In this document: piece after piece, positions 18,468 to 26,050 of the stretch
Layout: each line of letters starts with the position of its first letter
Numbering within the stretch: the stretch's first letter is position 1
NCBI GenBank assembly: GCA_947498775.1
Contig: CANMLL010000006.1
Span: 186,001 to 250,000 of the forward strand
DNA from: an uncultured Aquimarina sp.
Lineage (GTDB): Bacteria; Bacteroidota; Bacteroidia; Flavobacteriales; Flavobacteriaceae
Length of the DNA: 64,000 nt
Direction: 5' to 3'
Position numbers and translations under genes: made by a program
The notes under the pieces: model-generated
Told to the model about the DNA's origin: nothing
Database searches by the model: none
The model's input: only the letters and a program-made list of their open reading frames with translations

Positions 18468-19151
18468 ATGTCCAATACGGTATTAAGCCTTAAAGATGCT
18501 TCTATTTATCAACGCGAAAGTTTAATTCTATCTGATGTTAATGTCGAAGTTAATAAAGGAGATTTTGTATACCTAATTGGTAAAACCGGTACCGGAAAAA
18601 GTAGCTTTATGAAAACGCTATATGGCGACCTTCCTCTGTTAGAAGGAGAAGGCAGTATTGTTGACTTCGATCTACCTACGCTGCAAGAAAATCAAATTCC
18701 ATTTTTACGTAGAAAATTAGGTATTGTATTCCAGGATTTTAAATTGCTTAATGACAGAACCGTAAAAGACAATCTTTTGTTTGTGCTTAAAGCTACCGGA
18801 TGGATCGATGAGAAGGCAATGGATAGTAAGATTGACGATGTTCTTGATAAAGTGGGTATGAAAACCAAGGACTTTAAATTTCCATATCAATTATCTGGGG
18901 GAGAGCAACAACGAATAGCCATTGCCAGGGCATTGCTTAATGATCCAGAACTAATCCTTGCCGATGAACCTACCGGAAACCTGGACCCACAAACATCGGT
19001 AGAAGTGATGGAAGTATTGCAAGATATTAACAAGAATGGAAATACGATCCTTATGGCTACCCATGATTATGCACTACTACTTAAATATCCATCAAAAACC
19101 TTGAAGTGTGACGGAAACAAGGTTTTTGAAGTAGTTCAAAGAAAAGGATAA
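18468..19151 (+). CDS. ftsE: Cell division ATP-binding protein FtsE
   Basis: A 227-residue ABC ATPase. It has Walker A GKTGTGKS (38-45), Q-loop VFQDFKLL, signature LSGGEQQRIAIARALL, Walker B LILADEPTGNLD and switch histidine ATHDY. The early motif LYGDLPLLEGEGSI and the overall length fit FtsE, which with FtsX couples the division machinery to periplasmic peptidoglycan hydrolases. No ftsX is adjacent; in flavobacteria it is usually elsewhere. An alternative is a LolD/MacB-type ATPase, but sequence features favour FtsE. Confidence 0.85.
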   Translation: MSNTVLSLKDASIYQRESLILSDVNVEVNKGDFVYLIGKTGTGKSSFMKTLYGDLPLLEGEGSIVDFDLPTLQENQIPFLRRKLGIVFQDFKLLNDRTVKDNLLFVLKATGWIDEKAMDSKIDDVLDKVGMKTKDFKFPYQLSGGEQQRIAIARALLNDPELILADEPTGNLDPQTSVEVMEVLQDINKNGNTILMATHDYALLLKYPSKTLKCDGNKVFEVVQRKG

Positions 19152-19325
19152 TACTTCTCCTACTTTTTAAATCCCTACCTAGTCAGAAAAAATAAATAGC
19201 TTTTATTAGGAAAAATAGTATTAAAAAGCAACGAAAACGTTATAGTTTAAGCATTTAATCGATATAAAAGTGTATTTTACCGATATTTTGTTGTTTTATA
19301 CAAGTCTGTTTCTGACAAGGTTTCT

Positions 19326-19333
19326 TACATTTG
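19326..19333 (+). promoter_or_regulatory. Promoter -7 box of the candidate C-rich small RNA
   Basis: TACATTTG matches TAnnTTTG exactly. The expected start of transcription is around 19340. The -33 region is weak (TCTGTTTC). Confidence 0.55.
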
Positions 19334-19339
19334 TACTAT

Positions 19340-19475
19340 AAAATTAATGGAAGCATTTCGCCCCAAAATCGAAAGCCCCAATACATTACCCCAAGATATT
19401 TGAATTAGCCCCAATTCATACCCCAAAATATCGACTATACGTCCCGAGCTCCCCCTCTCGGGACATTTTTTTATC
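19340..19475 (+). ncRNA. Candidate C-rich small RNA with five CCCCAA motifs
   Basis: About 135 nt between a -7 box and a strong intrinsic terminator. The hexamer CCCCAA occurs five times, starting at 19361, 19376, 19389, 19409 and 19421, and the terminator loop (CTCCCCCT) is also C-rich. Outside the terminator the sequence has little potential for internal pairing because it is poor in G, so the C motifs should be single-stranded and available. An 18-codon ORF (19347-19403, MEAFRPKIESPNTLPQDI) overlaps the first half, so a tiny coding mRNA is an alternative. No known RNA family was recognised; expression is inferred. Confidence 0.5.
19441..19472 (+). terminator. Strong intrinsic terminator of the C-rich unit
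   Basis: Perfect 8-bp stem GTCCCGAG (19441-19448) with CTCGGGAC (19457-19464), an 8-nt C-rich loop, then a run of seven T. Confidence 0.85.
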
Positions 19476-19621
19476 ATTAATCTCAAAATCGGCACTAATT
19501 CTTAAAGTTTTTATAAAAAATCAGATTTAAAGTAACTTGATCAGGTTTCTGTAGTCTATTAAGTAGAAGAATATTTTATTATTCTTTTTTGGGGATTGTA
19601 TAACATATAAAAGTTAGGGGT

Positions 19622-19720
19622 ATGAAATTATTTTACGGAGTTATGGTCTTAGATCTAAAAGCATTGAAAAACTTTTTGAGACAATTGCCGGGAGCAAGTA
19701 GATATGCTATGAGCAGGTAG
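19622..19720 (+). CDS. 32-aa peptide, orphan member (copy E) of the LP-G-A-S peptide family
   Basis: A 32-residue ORF beginning MKLFYG and ending LPGASRYAMSR. It matches copy B at 47965-48063 at 20 of 32 positions with no gap, including MKLFYG, KALK, F18, L22-P23 and the basic last residue. It has no secretion signal; the first 22 residues are a hydrophobic or amphipathic helix with lysines at 13 and 16. TTAGGGG lies directly before the ATG and TTGGGG 28 bp before it. A hairpin and a strong terminator follow. Being a second, unlinked locus with the same length and pattern, it argues strongly that the family is real coding sequence. Function unknown. Confidence 0.75.
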   Translation: MKLFYGVMVLDLKALKNFLRQLPGASRYAMSR

Positions 19721-19774
19721 TTCTTTTCAGAAGTTCTCTGAAAAATCAAGAACGTGTTTCTTTGATTACAAAAC

Positions 19775-19801
19775 AAAAACCCGAGCAATGCTCGGGTTTT
19801 T
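19775..19801. terminator. Bidirectional terminator between peptide E and typA
   Basis: Perfect 12-bp stem AAAAACCCGAGC (19775-19786) with GCTCGGGTTTTT (19790-19801), AAT loop. T runs occur on both strands, so it can end both the plus-strand peptide transcript and typA. Confidence 0.9.
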
Positions 19802-19819
19802 GTTTAGATTTTAACTGCT

Positions 19820-21619
19820 TTACACAATTTTATTACGCTTGCGCTCTACTTCGGTAAGGAATACCTTTCTTAACCTAAGATGGTTAGGTGTTACCTCTAC
19901 ATATTCGTCTTTTTGTATGTATTCTAAAGCTTCTTCCAAAGAAAACTTTATAGCAGGAACAATCTTAGCTTTATCATCTGCTCCTGCAGAACGTACATTA
20001 GATAATTTTTTGGTTTTAGTAACATTTACCGTCATATCATCACCTCGAGAGTTCTCGCCAATAACTTGCCCTTCATAAATATCTTCTCCCGGATCGATAA
20101 AAAACTTACCTCTATCCTGAAGTTTATCTATAGAATATGGTATAGCTGTTCCTTTTTCCATAGAAACCAAAGAACCATTAATACGCCCTGGGATATCTCC
20201 TTTTAGTGGCTGATACTCTTTAAAACGATGCGCCATAATGGCCTCACCGGCCGTAGCAGTTAGTAATTGGTTACGCAAACCTATAATTCCTCTAGACGGA
20301 ATCATAAACTCGCACACCATGCGATCTCCTTTGGCTTCCATACTAAGCATTTCACCTTTTCGCAGCGTTACCATTTCAACCGCTTTACCCGAAACATGTT
20401 CTGGTAGATCTATGGTTAACTCTTCAATAGGCTCACATTTTGTACCGTCAATCTCTTTTATAATTACCTGAGGTTGACCAATTTGCAACTCATACCCTTC
20501 TCGTCTCATGGTTTCGATAAGTACCGATAAATGCAATACACCTCTACCAAAAACCATAAACTTGTCTGCACTATCGGTTTCTTCTACTCTAAGTGCAAGA
20601 TTTTTCTCAAGTTCTTTTTCTAATCTTTCTTTAATATGCCTTGAGGTAACAAATTTACCATCTTTCCCAAAGAAAGGAGAATCATTAATTGTGAACAACA
20701 TACTCATTGTAGGCTCATCGATAGCAATAGTTTTGAGTCCTTCAGGATTTTCGATATCGGCTACGGTATCGCCTATCTCAAAACCTTCAAGCCCTACTAA
20801 GGCACAGATATCTCCCGCTTCTACTTTTTCCACTTTTCTTCTCCCAAGACCTTCAAAAGTATGTAGTTCCTTTATTTTTGACTTGATAATCTTTCCATCA
20901 CGCTTTACCAAAGAAACCTGCATACCTTCTGTCAAGGTTCCCCTTTGCAAACGACCAATAGCGATACGTCCTGTAAAAGAGGAGAAATCCAACGATGTGA
21001 TCAGCATCTGTGGTGAACCTTCTTCTATTTTTGGTGAAGGAATATGCTCAATCACCATATCCAAAAGTGGTTCTATATTGTCTGTTTCATTTTTCCAATC
21101 ATCACTCATCCAATTGTTCTTTGCAGAGCCATATACTGTTGGAAAATCTAACTGCCACTCTTCGGCACCCAATTCAAACATTAAATCAAATACTTTTTCA
21201 TGAACTTCATCGGGAGTACAGTTTTCTTTATCCACTTTATTTACAACGACACAAGGTTTTAATCCAAGATCGATTGCTTTTTGTAGTACAAAACGTGTTT
21301 GCGGCATTGGTCCTTCAAAAGCATCTACCAGAAGTAGTACTCCGTCTGCCATATTTAATACACGTTCTACCTCTCCTCCAAAATCGGCGTGACCCGGAGT
21401 ATCAATAATATTAATTTTGGTACCCTTATAGCTAACAGAAACATTTTTTGACGTAATGGTAATCCCGCGTTCGCGCTCAAGGTCATTATTATCTAAAATT
21501 AGATCTCCTGTATTTTCATTTTCACGAAATAATTGACAATGGTACATAATCTTATCTACCAACGTAGTTTTACCATGATCTACGTGTGCAATTATTGCGA
21601 TATTCTTTATAGCTGTCAT
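19820..21619 (-). CDS. typA: Ribosome-associated GTPase TypA/BipA
   Basis: A 599-residue translational GTPase of the EF-G-like TypA/BipA family. G1 [12 protein letters not shown] (11-22), switch region RERGITI, G3 [15 protein letters not shown] and G4 NKVDKE are all present. The C-terminal half carries the BipA-specific domain ([26 protein letters not shown] and [16 protein letters not shown]). TypA assists 50S assembly and stress and cold adaptation. A clear -7 box, TACCTTTG, lies 23 bp upstream of the ATG. Confidence 0.97.
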   Translation of the reverse strand: MTAIKNIAIIAHVDHGKTTLVDKIMYHCQLFRENENTGDLILDNNDLERERGITITSKNVSVSYKGTKINIIDTPGHADFGGEVERVLNMADGVLLLVDAFEGPMPQTRFVLQKAIDLGLKPCVVVNKVDKENCTPDEVHEKVFDLMFELGAEEWQLDFPTVYGSAKNNWMSDDWKNETDNIEPLLDMVIEHIPSPKIEEGSPQMLITSLDFSSFTGRIAIGRLQRGTLTEGMQVSLVKRDGKIIKSKIKELHTFEGLGRRKVEKVEAGDICALVGLEGFEIGDTVADIENPEGLKTIAIDEPTMSMLFTINDSPFFGKDGKFVTSRHIKERLEKELEKNLALRVEETDSADKFMVFGRGVLHLSVLIETMRREGYELQIGQPQVIIKEIDGTKCEPIEELTIDLPEHVSGKAVEMVTLRKGEMLSMEAKGDRMVCEFMIPSRGIIGLRNQLLTATAGEAIMAHRFKEYQPLKGDIPGRINGSLVSMEKGTAIPYSIDKLQDRGKFFIDPGEDIYEGQVIGENSRGDDMTVNVTKTKKLSNVRSAGADDKAKIVPAIKFSLEEALEYIQKDEYVEVTPNHLRLRKVFLTEVERKRNKIV

Positions 21620-21641
21620 AAACGCCTCATTTTAAAGGGTG

Positions 21642-21649
21642 CAAAGGTA
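21642..21649 (-). promoter_or_regulatory. typA promoter -7 box
   Basis: TACCTTTG on the minus strand, 23 bp upstream of the typA ATG, fits the TAnnTTTG consensus. Confidence 0.6.
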
Positions 21650-21693
21650 CGAGTTATTTCGACAGGTTGTATATGAAAATTCAATTAATAAAA

Positions 21694-21734
21694 AAGCTTT
21701 ATAACCCGGTCTATAAAACCTTTATATAAAGCTT
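21694..21734 (-). terminator. Intrinsic terminator of the 178-aa barrel protein gene
   Basis: 10-bp stem AAGCTTTATA (21694-21703) with TATAAAGCTT (21725-21734); on the minus strand a run of T follows. Confidence 0.65.
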
Positions 21735-21758
21735 CTTTCATTTTTTGGTCAACTATGG

Positions 21759-22295
21759 CTATTTACCAAATGCCCAACCTAGTCTAAAATTAACTATTGG
21801 CGCGACAAAATCATCATTACTATCAAAAGCATATCCAACACCAAGTTCTAAGCCAAGGTTAAACCCTGAGTTATACGTACGTTGAAATCCCCACACCGGA
21901 CCTACCTGCGCCAAATAATCTACATCCACATCCAAATCTCCTATAATTGGATCTCCGTTGGCAAAAAAAGTAGTCATTGCAAGGTAGTTTGCAGAATTTC
22001 CTGAAGTATTCTTTCCTTTACTTGCTCTTCTTGCAAAATTATAATAGTATCGATAAGCTCCTTCAAAAGTCAAAAAAATGCCATAATCCTCTTCATCATT
22101 TACTCTTACATAGGCCAAACCTGTACCTAACCTAAAATCTAGCGTGGCATTTTTTGCTACACCCACTTCGTATTCTAGCCCAGGTGTGATTAATAAGTTT
22201 GCCTTAAACATGTGCTTCTCTACTCCATCTGTAGTATTTTGTGCAGATAACATAATTGCACTTAGAAAGAAAATTGCTGTGATCGTTTTTTTCAT
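21759..22295 (-). CDS. Small outer-membrane beta-barrel protein
   Basis: A 178-residue protein with a signal peptide (about 1-18, LSAQ) and repeated amphipathic strands with alternating Gly and aromatic residues (LITPGLEYEVGVAKNATLDFRL, GAYRYYYNF, NLGLELGVGYAF). It ends IVNFRLGWAFGK. It probably forms an eight- or ten-stranded outer-membrane barrel of the OmpA/OprF transmembrane or OMP_b-brl type. No catalytic residues are evident. Transcribed on its own, convergent with nothing; its stop is followed by a terminator before typA's promoter. Confidence 0.7.
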   Translation of the reverse strand: MKKTITAIFFLSAIMLSAQNTTDGVEKHMFKANLLITPGLEYEVGVAKNATLDFRLGTGLAYVRVNDEEDYGIFLTFEGAYRYYYNFARRASKGKNTSGNSANYLAMTTFFANGDPIIGDLDVDVDYLAQVGPVWGFQRTYNSGFNLGLELGVGYAFDSNDDFVAPIVNFRLGWAFGK

Positions 22296-22390
22296 TATTT
22301 TACAAATTTATGTGAATGGTTTCCCAATAATCAAACTTCTTGCCACAATTACTTTTACCTATAATTCTTTACTCAAAATATGAAAAGACT

Positions 22391-22398
22391 TATCTTTG
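22391..22398 (+). promoter_or_regulatory. kdsA promoter -7 box
   Basis: TATCTTTG, 17 bp before the kdsA ATG, matches TAnnTTTG. Confidence 0.6.
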
Positions 22399-22415
22399 CT
22401 TTTTAAAAAAATCAT

Positions 22416-23234
22416 ATGGATCTTTCTAATATCAAAAACCTAAAAAACCTTGATGCAAATAACTTTTTTCTTCTGGCCGGTCCCTGTGCTATCGAAGGAG
22501 AGGAAATGGCATTACGAATTGCAGAAAAAGTAGTTGATATCACTTCAAAGCTGAAGATACCATACGTTTTTAAAGGATCTTTCAAGAAAGCCAATCGCAG
22601 TAGGATTGATAGTTTTACGGGGATCGGAAATGAAAAAGCCTTAAAAATTTTACGTAAAGTTGGAGAAACCTTTGAGATCCCGACTGTAACCGATATACAT
22701 GAGAATGAAGATGCTACCATGGCCGCAGAGTATGTTGATATTTTACAGATCCCTGCTTTCTTGGTGAGACAAACTGATCTTGTGGCTGCAGCCGCAAAAA
22801 CAGGAAAAACCGTAAATCTTAAAAAAGGACAATTTATGAGTCCTGAAGCTATGCAACATGCCGTGAAAAAGGTAAAAGACAGCGGTAATGACAATGCAAT
22901 GATCACGGATCGTGGAACTATGTTTGGCTACCAGGATATGATCGTAGATTTTAGAGGAATTCCTACCATGAAACAATACGGAACCACAGTTCTGGATGTT
23001 ACCCACTCTCTACAACAACCTAATCAATCTAGCGGTGTTACCGGTGGAAGACCCGATATGATAGAAACCATTGCCCGTGCAGGGATTGTAACCGGTGTAG
23101 ATGGTCTATTTATGGAAACGCATTTTGATCCGGCAAATGCCAAAAGTGATGGTGCCAATATGCTGCATCTGGATCATTTAGAAAAGTTGCTTAGTAATTT
23201 GGTAGCGATCAGACAAACGGTTAATCAGTTATAA
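22416..23234 (+). CDS. kdsA: 3-deoxy-8-phosphooctulonate synthase KdsA
   Basis: A 272-residue TIM-barrel enzyme condensing phosphoenolpyruvate and arabinose 5-phosphate to Kdo 8-phosphate, the first committed step of Kdo synthesis for lipopolysaccharide core. Diagnostic blocks: LLAGPCAIEGEEMA (20-33), FKGSFKKANRSRIDSF (about 53-68), VTDIHE, the LQIPAFLVRQTDL strand, LKKGQFMSPE and DVTHSLQQPN. It has a near-leaderless promoter. Its 3' end overlaps the convergent DUF1801 gene by 14 bp. Confidence 0.95.
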   Translation: MDLSNIKNLKNLDANNFFLLAGPCAIEGEEMALRIAEKVVDITSKLKIPYVFKGSFKKANRSRIDSFTGIGNEKALKILRKVGETFEIPTVTDIHENEDATMAAEYVDILQIPAFLVRQTDLVAAAAKTGKTVNLKKGQFMSPEAMQHAVKKVKDSGNDNAMITDRGTMFGYQDMIVDFRGIPTMKQYGTTVLDVTHSLQQPNQSSGVTGGRPDMIETIARAGIVTGVDGLFMETHFDPANAKSDGANMLHLDHLEKLLSNLVAIRQTVNQL

Positions 23235-23583
23235 ACTTTTCTTTTCTGCAGGTATAAGCCTGCTCTAAAAGTTCGATAAGCACCTCATCATCGATATCAT
23301 CAATATTTTGATACCGAAGGGATTTGACATATTTTCTTTTCCCAGACTCTAACTTGTCAAGATGTTTCGTAAAATACTGCGCTCCAGTAAAACCTACATC
23401 TACGTAACCTTTGGTTACATTAAAATAGCATATCGGATTTTTCCCTTCATAATAAAAGGGTATTCTCCACTTAAATAACAACTCAACATCAGGTAATGTA
23501 GTTTCTATGACTACTTGTAAATGCAGCAGTATAGATTTAAAAGGCTCTGGCTGTTTTAGGATGTATTCTTCCGCAGGATTCAT
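23221..23583 (-). CDS. DUF1801 (YdhG-like) protein
   Basis: A 120-residue cytoplasmic protein of the DUF1801/YdhG family. Typical features are the N-terminal helix pair (NPAEEYILKQPEPFKSILLHLQVVI), the strand motif LLFKWRIPFYYEGKNPICYFN and GYVDVGFTGAQYF. Some family members have been linked to intracellular metal handling, but the function is not established. The stop codon lies inside the convergent kdsA 3' end, so antisense overlap of the two transcripts is expected. Confidence 0.8.
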   Translation of the reverse strand: MNPAEEYILKQPEPFKSILLHLQVVIETTLPDVELLFKWRIPFYYEGKNPICYFNVTKGYVDVGFTGAQYFTKHLDKLESGKRKYVKSLRYQNIDDIDDEVLIELLEQAYTCRKEKFITD

Positions 23584-23598
23584 ATCGGATTGCGCATA

Positions 23599-23625
23599 AT
23601 TAGTTGCTCGTCTCGCGCAACTAAT
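23599..23625. repeat. Inverted repeat / hairpin upstream of DUF1801
   Basis: Perfect 9-bp stem ATTAGTTGC (23599-23607) with GCAACTAAT (23617-23625), loop TCGTCTCGC. It is 15 bp before the DUF1801 start on the opposite strand. It could be a dispersed intergenic palindrome or an operator. Confidence 0.5.
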
Positions 23626-23792
23626 TTAGCAAAAGGAAACCGAACGTTATGAAAATCCTACGGATTTCCTGAGTAGCACTTAACCAATTAATTATAGGAC
23701 ACGTTGTTAGTATTTCATTTTTTTTGACAAAATACACCTAATATCTTTTTTAGAATTTGAGTAATCTTGGTTGGTGACGTAAAGTTTTCATT

Positions 23793-24125
23793 TCAATCAA
23801 ATTCTTGAAATCCATACTCCTTAATAGAATTCAAATCATTTTCACTAACCTTTGCGATAACCCTCTTACCGCTTAAACAAATACAGGCATTACATAATTG
23901 TGGAGTTCCTTTATTGTCAATTTTCACATTGGATATTTCAATATTTACCGCCTTTAAGTACTTCGTTATTTTGCCAGCTAATTCGTCGTCATTGTCCGCA
24001 TAACCCCAAACATCAGCGCAATATGTTTGATTATATAAAACCAAAAAATCTTCATTTGAATCATCATCGTTCGAGCAACTTAAAAATGCTATTCCAATAA
24101 ATATCAATACAATATATTTTTTCAT
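23793..24125 (-). CDS. Small cysteine-containing lipoprotein, unknown
   Basis: A 110-residue lipoprotein (lipobox LSC, Cys17) with the acidic SNDDD surface-export-type sequence. The mature part contains an isolated Cys (YCADVWGY) and a C-x2-C-x-C cluster (LCNACICLSG, about 77-86) that could bind metal or form disulfides. Family not recognised. Its codon use and flanks look normal for the window. Confidence 0.65.
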   Translation of the reverse strand: MKKYIVLIFIGIAFLSCSNDDDSNEDFLVLYNQTYCADVWGYADNDDELAGKITKYLKAVNIEISNVKIDNKGTPQLCNACICLSGKRVIAKVSENDLNSIKEYGFQEFD

Positions 24126-24256
24126 AACAACATGTTATTTTATTTGTAGATGTCATTCTATGGGAATGGATGCGTTCAAACGAATGCTAACTCATAAATA
24201 CAATTTTGTATTCATAAATTTTAAGAATTCATTTGCACAATTCAAAATTTTAATTT

Positions 24257-24275
24257 TACTTTGCATTTCAAAGTA
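24257..24275. promoter_or_regulatory. Operator palindrome 1 (TACTTTG-N5-CAAAGTA)
   Basis: A perfect 7+7 inverted repeat, TACTTTG (24257-24263) and CAAAGTA (24269-24275), ends 8 bp before the start of the 201-aa membrane protein. The same palindrome, with matching flanks (TTT on the left, CTTTTAA on the right), recurs at 25246-25264. Its left arm overlaps a sequence close to the -7 box, which suits repression by the nearby winged-helix regulator. Confidence 0.65.
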
Positions 24276-24283
24276 CTTTTAAT

Positions 24284-24889
24284 ATGAGCACAGAAGAATA
24301 CTTAAAAGACATTACCGAGATCAAGGATATGATGAACAAATCGTCTCGCTTTTTCTCACTCAGTGGGTTATCGGGCATCATGGCCGGCATCTACGCCTTA
24401 ATTGGTGCTGCTATCGCCTATTACCTGGTTAGCATTAGCGGTCGGGACTATCTGATTCTGGATGGAAAAATATTTAACTATATCCTTCTTGATTTAGTTG
24501 TCGTTGCTTTGTTAAGTATAGCCACAGCAATTATTTTAAGCACCAGAAAAGCCAAAAAGAATAATGAAACTTTATGGAATGGCACATCCAAACGTTTGCT
24601 TACCGCTTTCCTGATTCCATTGATCACAGGAGGTATTTATATTGCTATAAAGATATTCAGCAATCATTATGGGCTTACAGGTTCTTTAATGCTAATTTTT
24701 TATGGATTGGCACTGGTTAATGCCTCAAAATACACGATTGGTAATGTAAAATATTTGGGATATGCAGAAATAGTATTAGGTTTGATCTGTGCCATATACC
24801 CCGGCTATGGCTTTTGGTTTTGGGTACTTGGATTTGGGGTAATGCATATCCTATATGGGAGCTTGATTTACTTTAAGCATGACAGATAA
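24284..24889 (+). CDS. Multi-pass membrane protein, first gene of the envelope cluster
   Basis: A 201-residue protein, family not recognised. After a charged N-terminal segment (STEEYLKDITEIKDMMNKSSRFF) there are about five hydrophobic helices (roughly 30-50, 63-86, 107-124, 130-150 and 160-195). It is 43 bp ahead of the winged-helix regulator and is preceded by an operator palindrome, so it probably belongs to the same regulon as the Coq4-like/DUF1361/CreD genes. In other flavobacteria a similar small membrane protein often precedes this regulator. Confidence 0.72.
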   Translation: MSTEEYLKDITEIKDMMNKSSRFFSLSGLSGIMAGIYALIGAAIAYYLVSISGRDYLILDGKIFNYILLDLVVVALLSIATAIILSTRKAKKNNETLWNGTSKRLLTAFLIPLITGGIYIAIKIFSNHYGLTGSLMLIFYGLALVNASKYTIGNVKYLGYAEIVLGLICAIYPGYGFWFWVLGFGVMHILYGSLIYFKHDR

Positions 24890-24932
24890 GTACTAATGGT
24901 ATAAAAAGATTTTCGCATACGCGGAAACGAGG

Positions 24933-25226
24933 ATGAAAAATATTATAGACAATATAAACAAAGCTTTTGACCATCGAATTCGATTAGGAATCATGTCGAT
25001 ACTGGTGGTTAATGAATTTGCCGATTTTAAAATGCTGAAAGAATTACTTGGTGCTACCGATGGCAATCTGGCCAGCCATACCAAAGCTTTGGAAAAAGAA
25101 GAATACATCTTGGTTGAAAAATCATTTATCGGACGAAAACCAAACACAAGATATAGTGCAACCAAAAAAGGCAGAGAAGCCTTTAAGAAACATGTAGAGG
25201 CTATTGAAAAACTTTTGAAACAGTAG
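24933..25226 (+). CDS. Winged-helix transcriptional regulator (HTH_34/MarR-like)
   Basis: A 97-residue DNA-binding protein with a single winged-helix domain of the type found in small Bacteroidota regulators: HRIRLGIMSILVVNEFADF, recognition region MLKELLGATDGNLASHTKALEKEEY, and a wing VEKSFIGRKPNTRYSATKKG. There is no ligand-binding domain. It sits inside the envelope cluster, between two copies of TACTTTG-N5-CAAAGTA that are the obvious candidate operators. Auto-regulation together with the membrane genes is inferred. Confidence 0.85.
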   Translation: MKNIIDNINKAFDHRIRLGIMSILVVNEFADFKMLKELLGATDGNLASHTKALEKEEYILVEKSFIGRKPNTRYSATKKGREAFKKHVEAIEKLLKQ

Positions 25227-25245
25227 CTATATTTTTTTATTATTT

Positions 25246-25264
25246 TACTTTGATTTTCAAAGTA
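25246..25264. promoter_or_regulatory. Operator palindrome 2 (TACTTTG-N5-CAAAGTA)
   Basis: Second copy of the palindrome, TACTTTG (25246-25252) and CAAAGTA (25258-25264), 16 bp before the Coq4-like gene. The 7-bp arms are identical to copy 1 while the spacer differs (ATTTT against CATTT), which suggests selection on the arms. Confidence 0.65.
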
Positions 25265-25280
25265 CTTTTAAAACTATGAA

Positions 25281-25742
25281 ATGAGAGCATTTATTTTAGA
25301 AACTATTTATGAATGGAGTAAGAAACCTTACCAAAAATGGTTCAAAAAAAATCAGGCATGGGACATTCCTGTCAAGAAACTAATCGTATACCCTAAAGAA
25401 AGTTTAGGATTCCATTTGGGTTGCTTTTTATTGAAATATGACTTCAATCCACAACCTAAGCTTGAAGATCATGATGTTATTCATGTACTTACAGATATAG
25501 GTATTACAGTTCCCGAAGAGATTGCCATGCAATATTACCTTTTGGGAAATGGCAAACGAAGTATGTATCTAATCGCTGTGATACTTTTAGGCACTTTTCT
25601 TTTTCCCGACAAAATCAAATTCTTCAGAAAAGCATACAAAAAAGGAAAAGCATCATATCCTTTTTATCAACTCGATTACAAGAAACTTTTGCATCAACCC
25701 TTGCAGAAAATACAAAACACATTTTTAATCACATCATTATGA
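25281..25742 (+). CDS. Coq4-like protein
   Basis: A 153-residue protein with the zinc-ligand pattern of Coq4, HDxxH followed by a glutamate: HDVIH at 64-68 and Glu79/Glu80, within EDHDVIHVLTDIGITVPEE. In eukaryotes and some proteobacteria Coq4 acts in ubiquinone ring decarboxylation/hydroxylation. Flavobacteria make menaquinone, so a quinone role here is doubtful. A hydrophobic segment (96-110) may associate with the membrane. It overlaps the next gene by 4 bp (ATGA), so the two are translationally coupled. Confidence 0.6.
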   Translation: MRAFILETIYEWSKKPYQKWFKKNQAWDIPVKKLIVYPKESLGFHLGCFLLKYDFNPQPKLEDHDVIHVLTDIGITVPEEIAMQYYLLGNGKRSMYLIAVILLGTFLFPDKIKFFRKAYKKGKASYPFYQLDYKKLLHQPLQKIQNTFLITSL

Positions 25743-26038
25743 GAATTTTTCAACCCGTAAATAAAAAAGCATTAATGGTATCGACCATAAGCTTTCTTTT
25801 AGGCACTATACTATTACTGCTCTTCATGATTTCTAAATCTGCTATTCTTGCAGACATTGGATTATTCTATGTCGTTATCGCCTTTGTCTTAAATGCAATG
25901 GTTCTTATAGGACTTATTATCAATTCAATAATTAATCATCAATATTATAGAGAAAACCTGGCGACCATACTGCTTTTTCTACTTAACATCCCGATCACTA
26001 TGGGATATATAGTGATCGTTACAAATACTCATTTTTAA
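25739..26038 (+). CDS. Small three-helix membrane protein
   Basis: A 99-residue hydrophobic protein with three predicted membrane helices (about 12-32, 37-62 and 74-95). Family not recognised. It overlaps the Coq4-like gene by ATGA and lies 12 bp before the DUF1361 gene, so it is part of the same operon. Confidence 0.7.
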   Translation: MRIFQPVNKKALMVSTISFLLGTILLLLFMISKSAILADIGLFYVVIAFVLNAMVLIGLIINSIINHQYYRENLATILLFLLNIPITMGYIVIVTNTHF

Positions 26039-26050
26039 AACATAAGCAAC

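Larger units (their letters stand above)
19152..19819. other. 668-bp region holding a candidate small RNA and an orphan 32-aa peptide gene
   Basis: Between ftsE and typA. It contains, in order, a -7 promoter box (19326-19333), a compact C-rich transcription unit ending in a strong terminator (about 19340-19472), two G-rich half sites (19589-19594 and 19614-19620), a 33-codon ORF including its stop (19622-19720), a hairpin with 8-bp stem (19724-19744) and the shared terminator at 19775-19801. Each is listed separately. Confidence 0.75.

Noticed and set aside
20508..21203. Long plus-strand ORF (231 codons) antisense to typA
   Set aside because: Serine/isoleucine-rich translation typical of the reverse frame of a well-supported gene; typA explains the region fully.
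22412..22906. Minus-strand ORF of 164 codons opposite kdsA
   Set aside because: Shadow of kdsA; composition is non-protein-like and no start context is visible.
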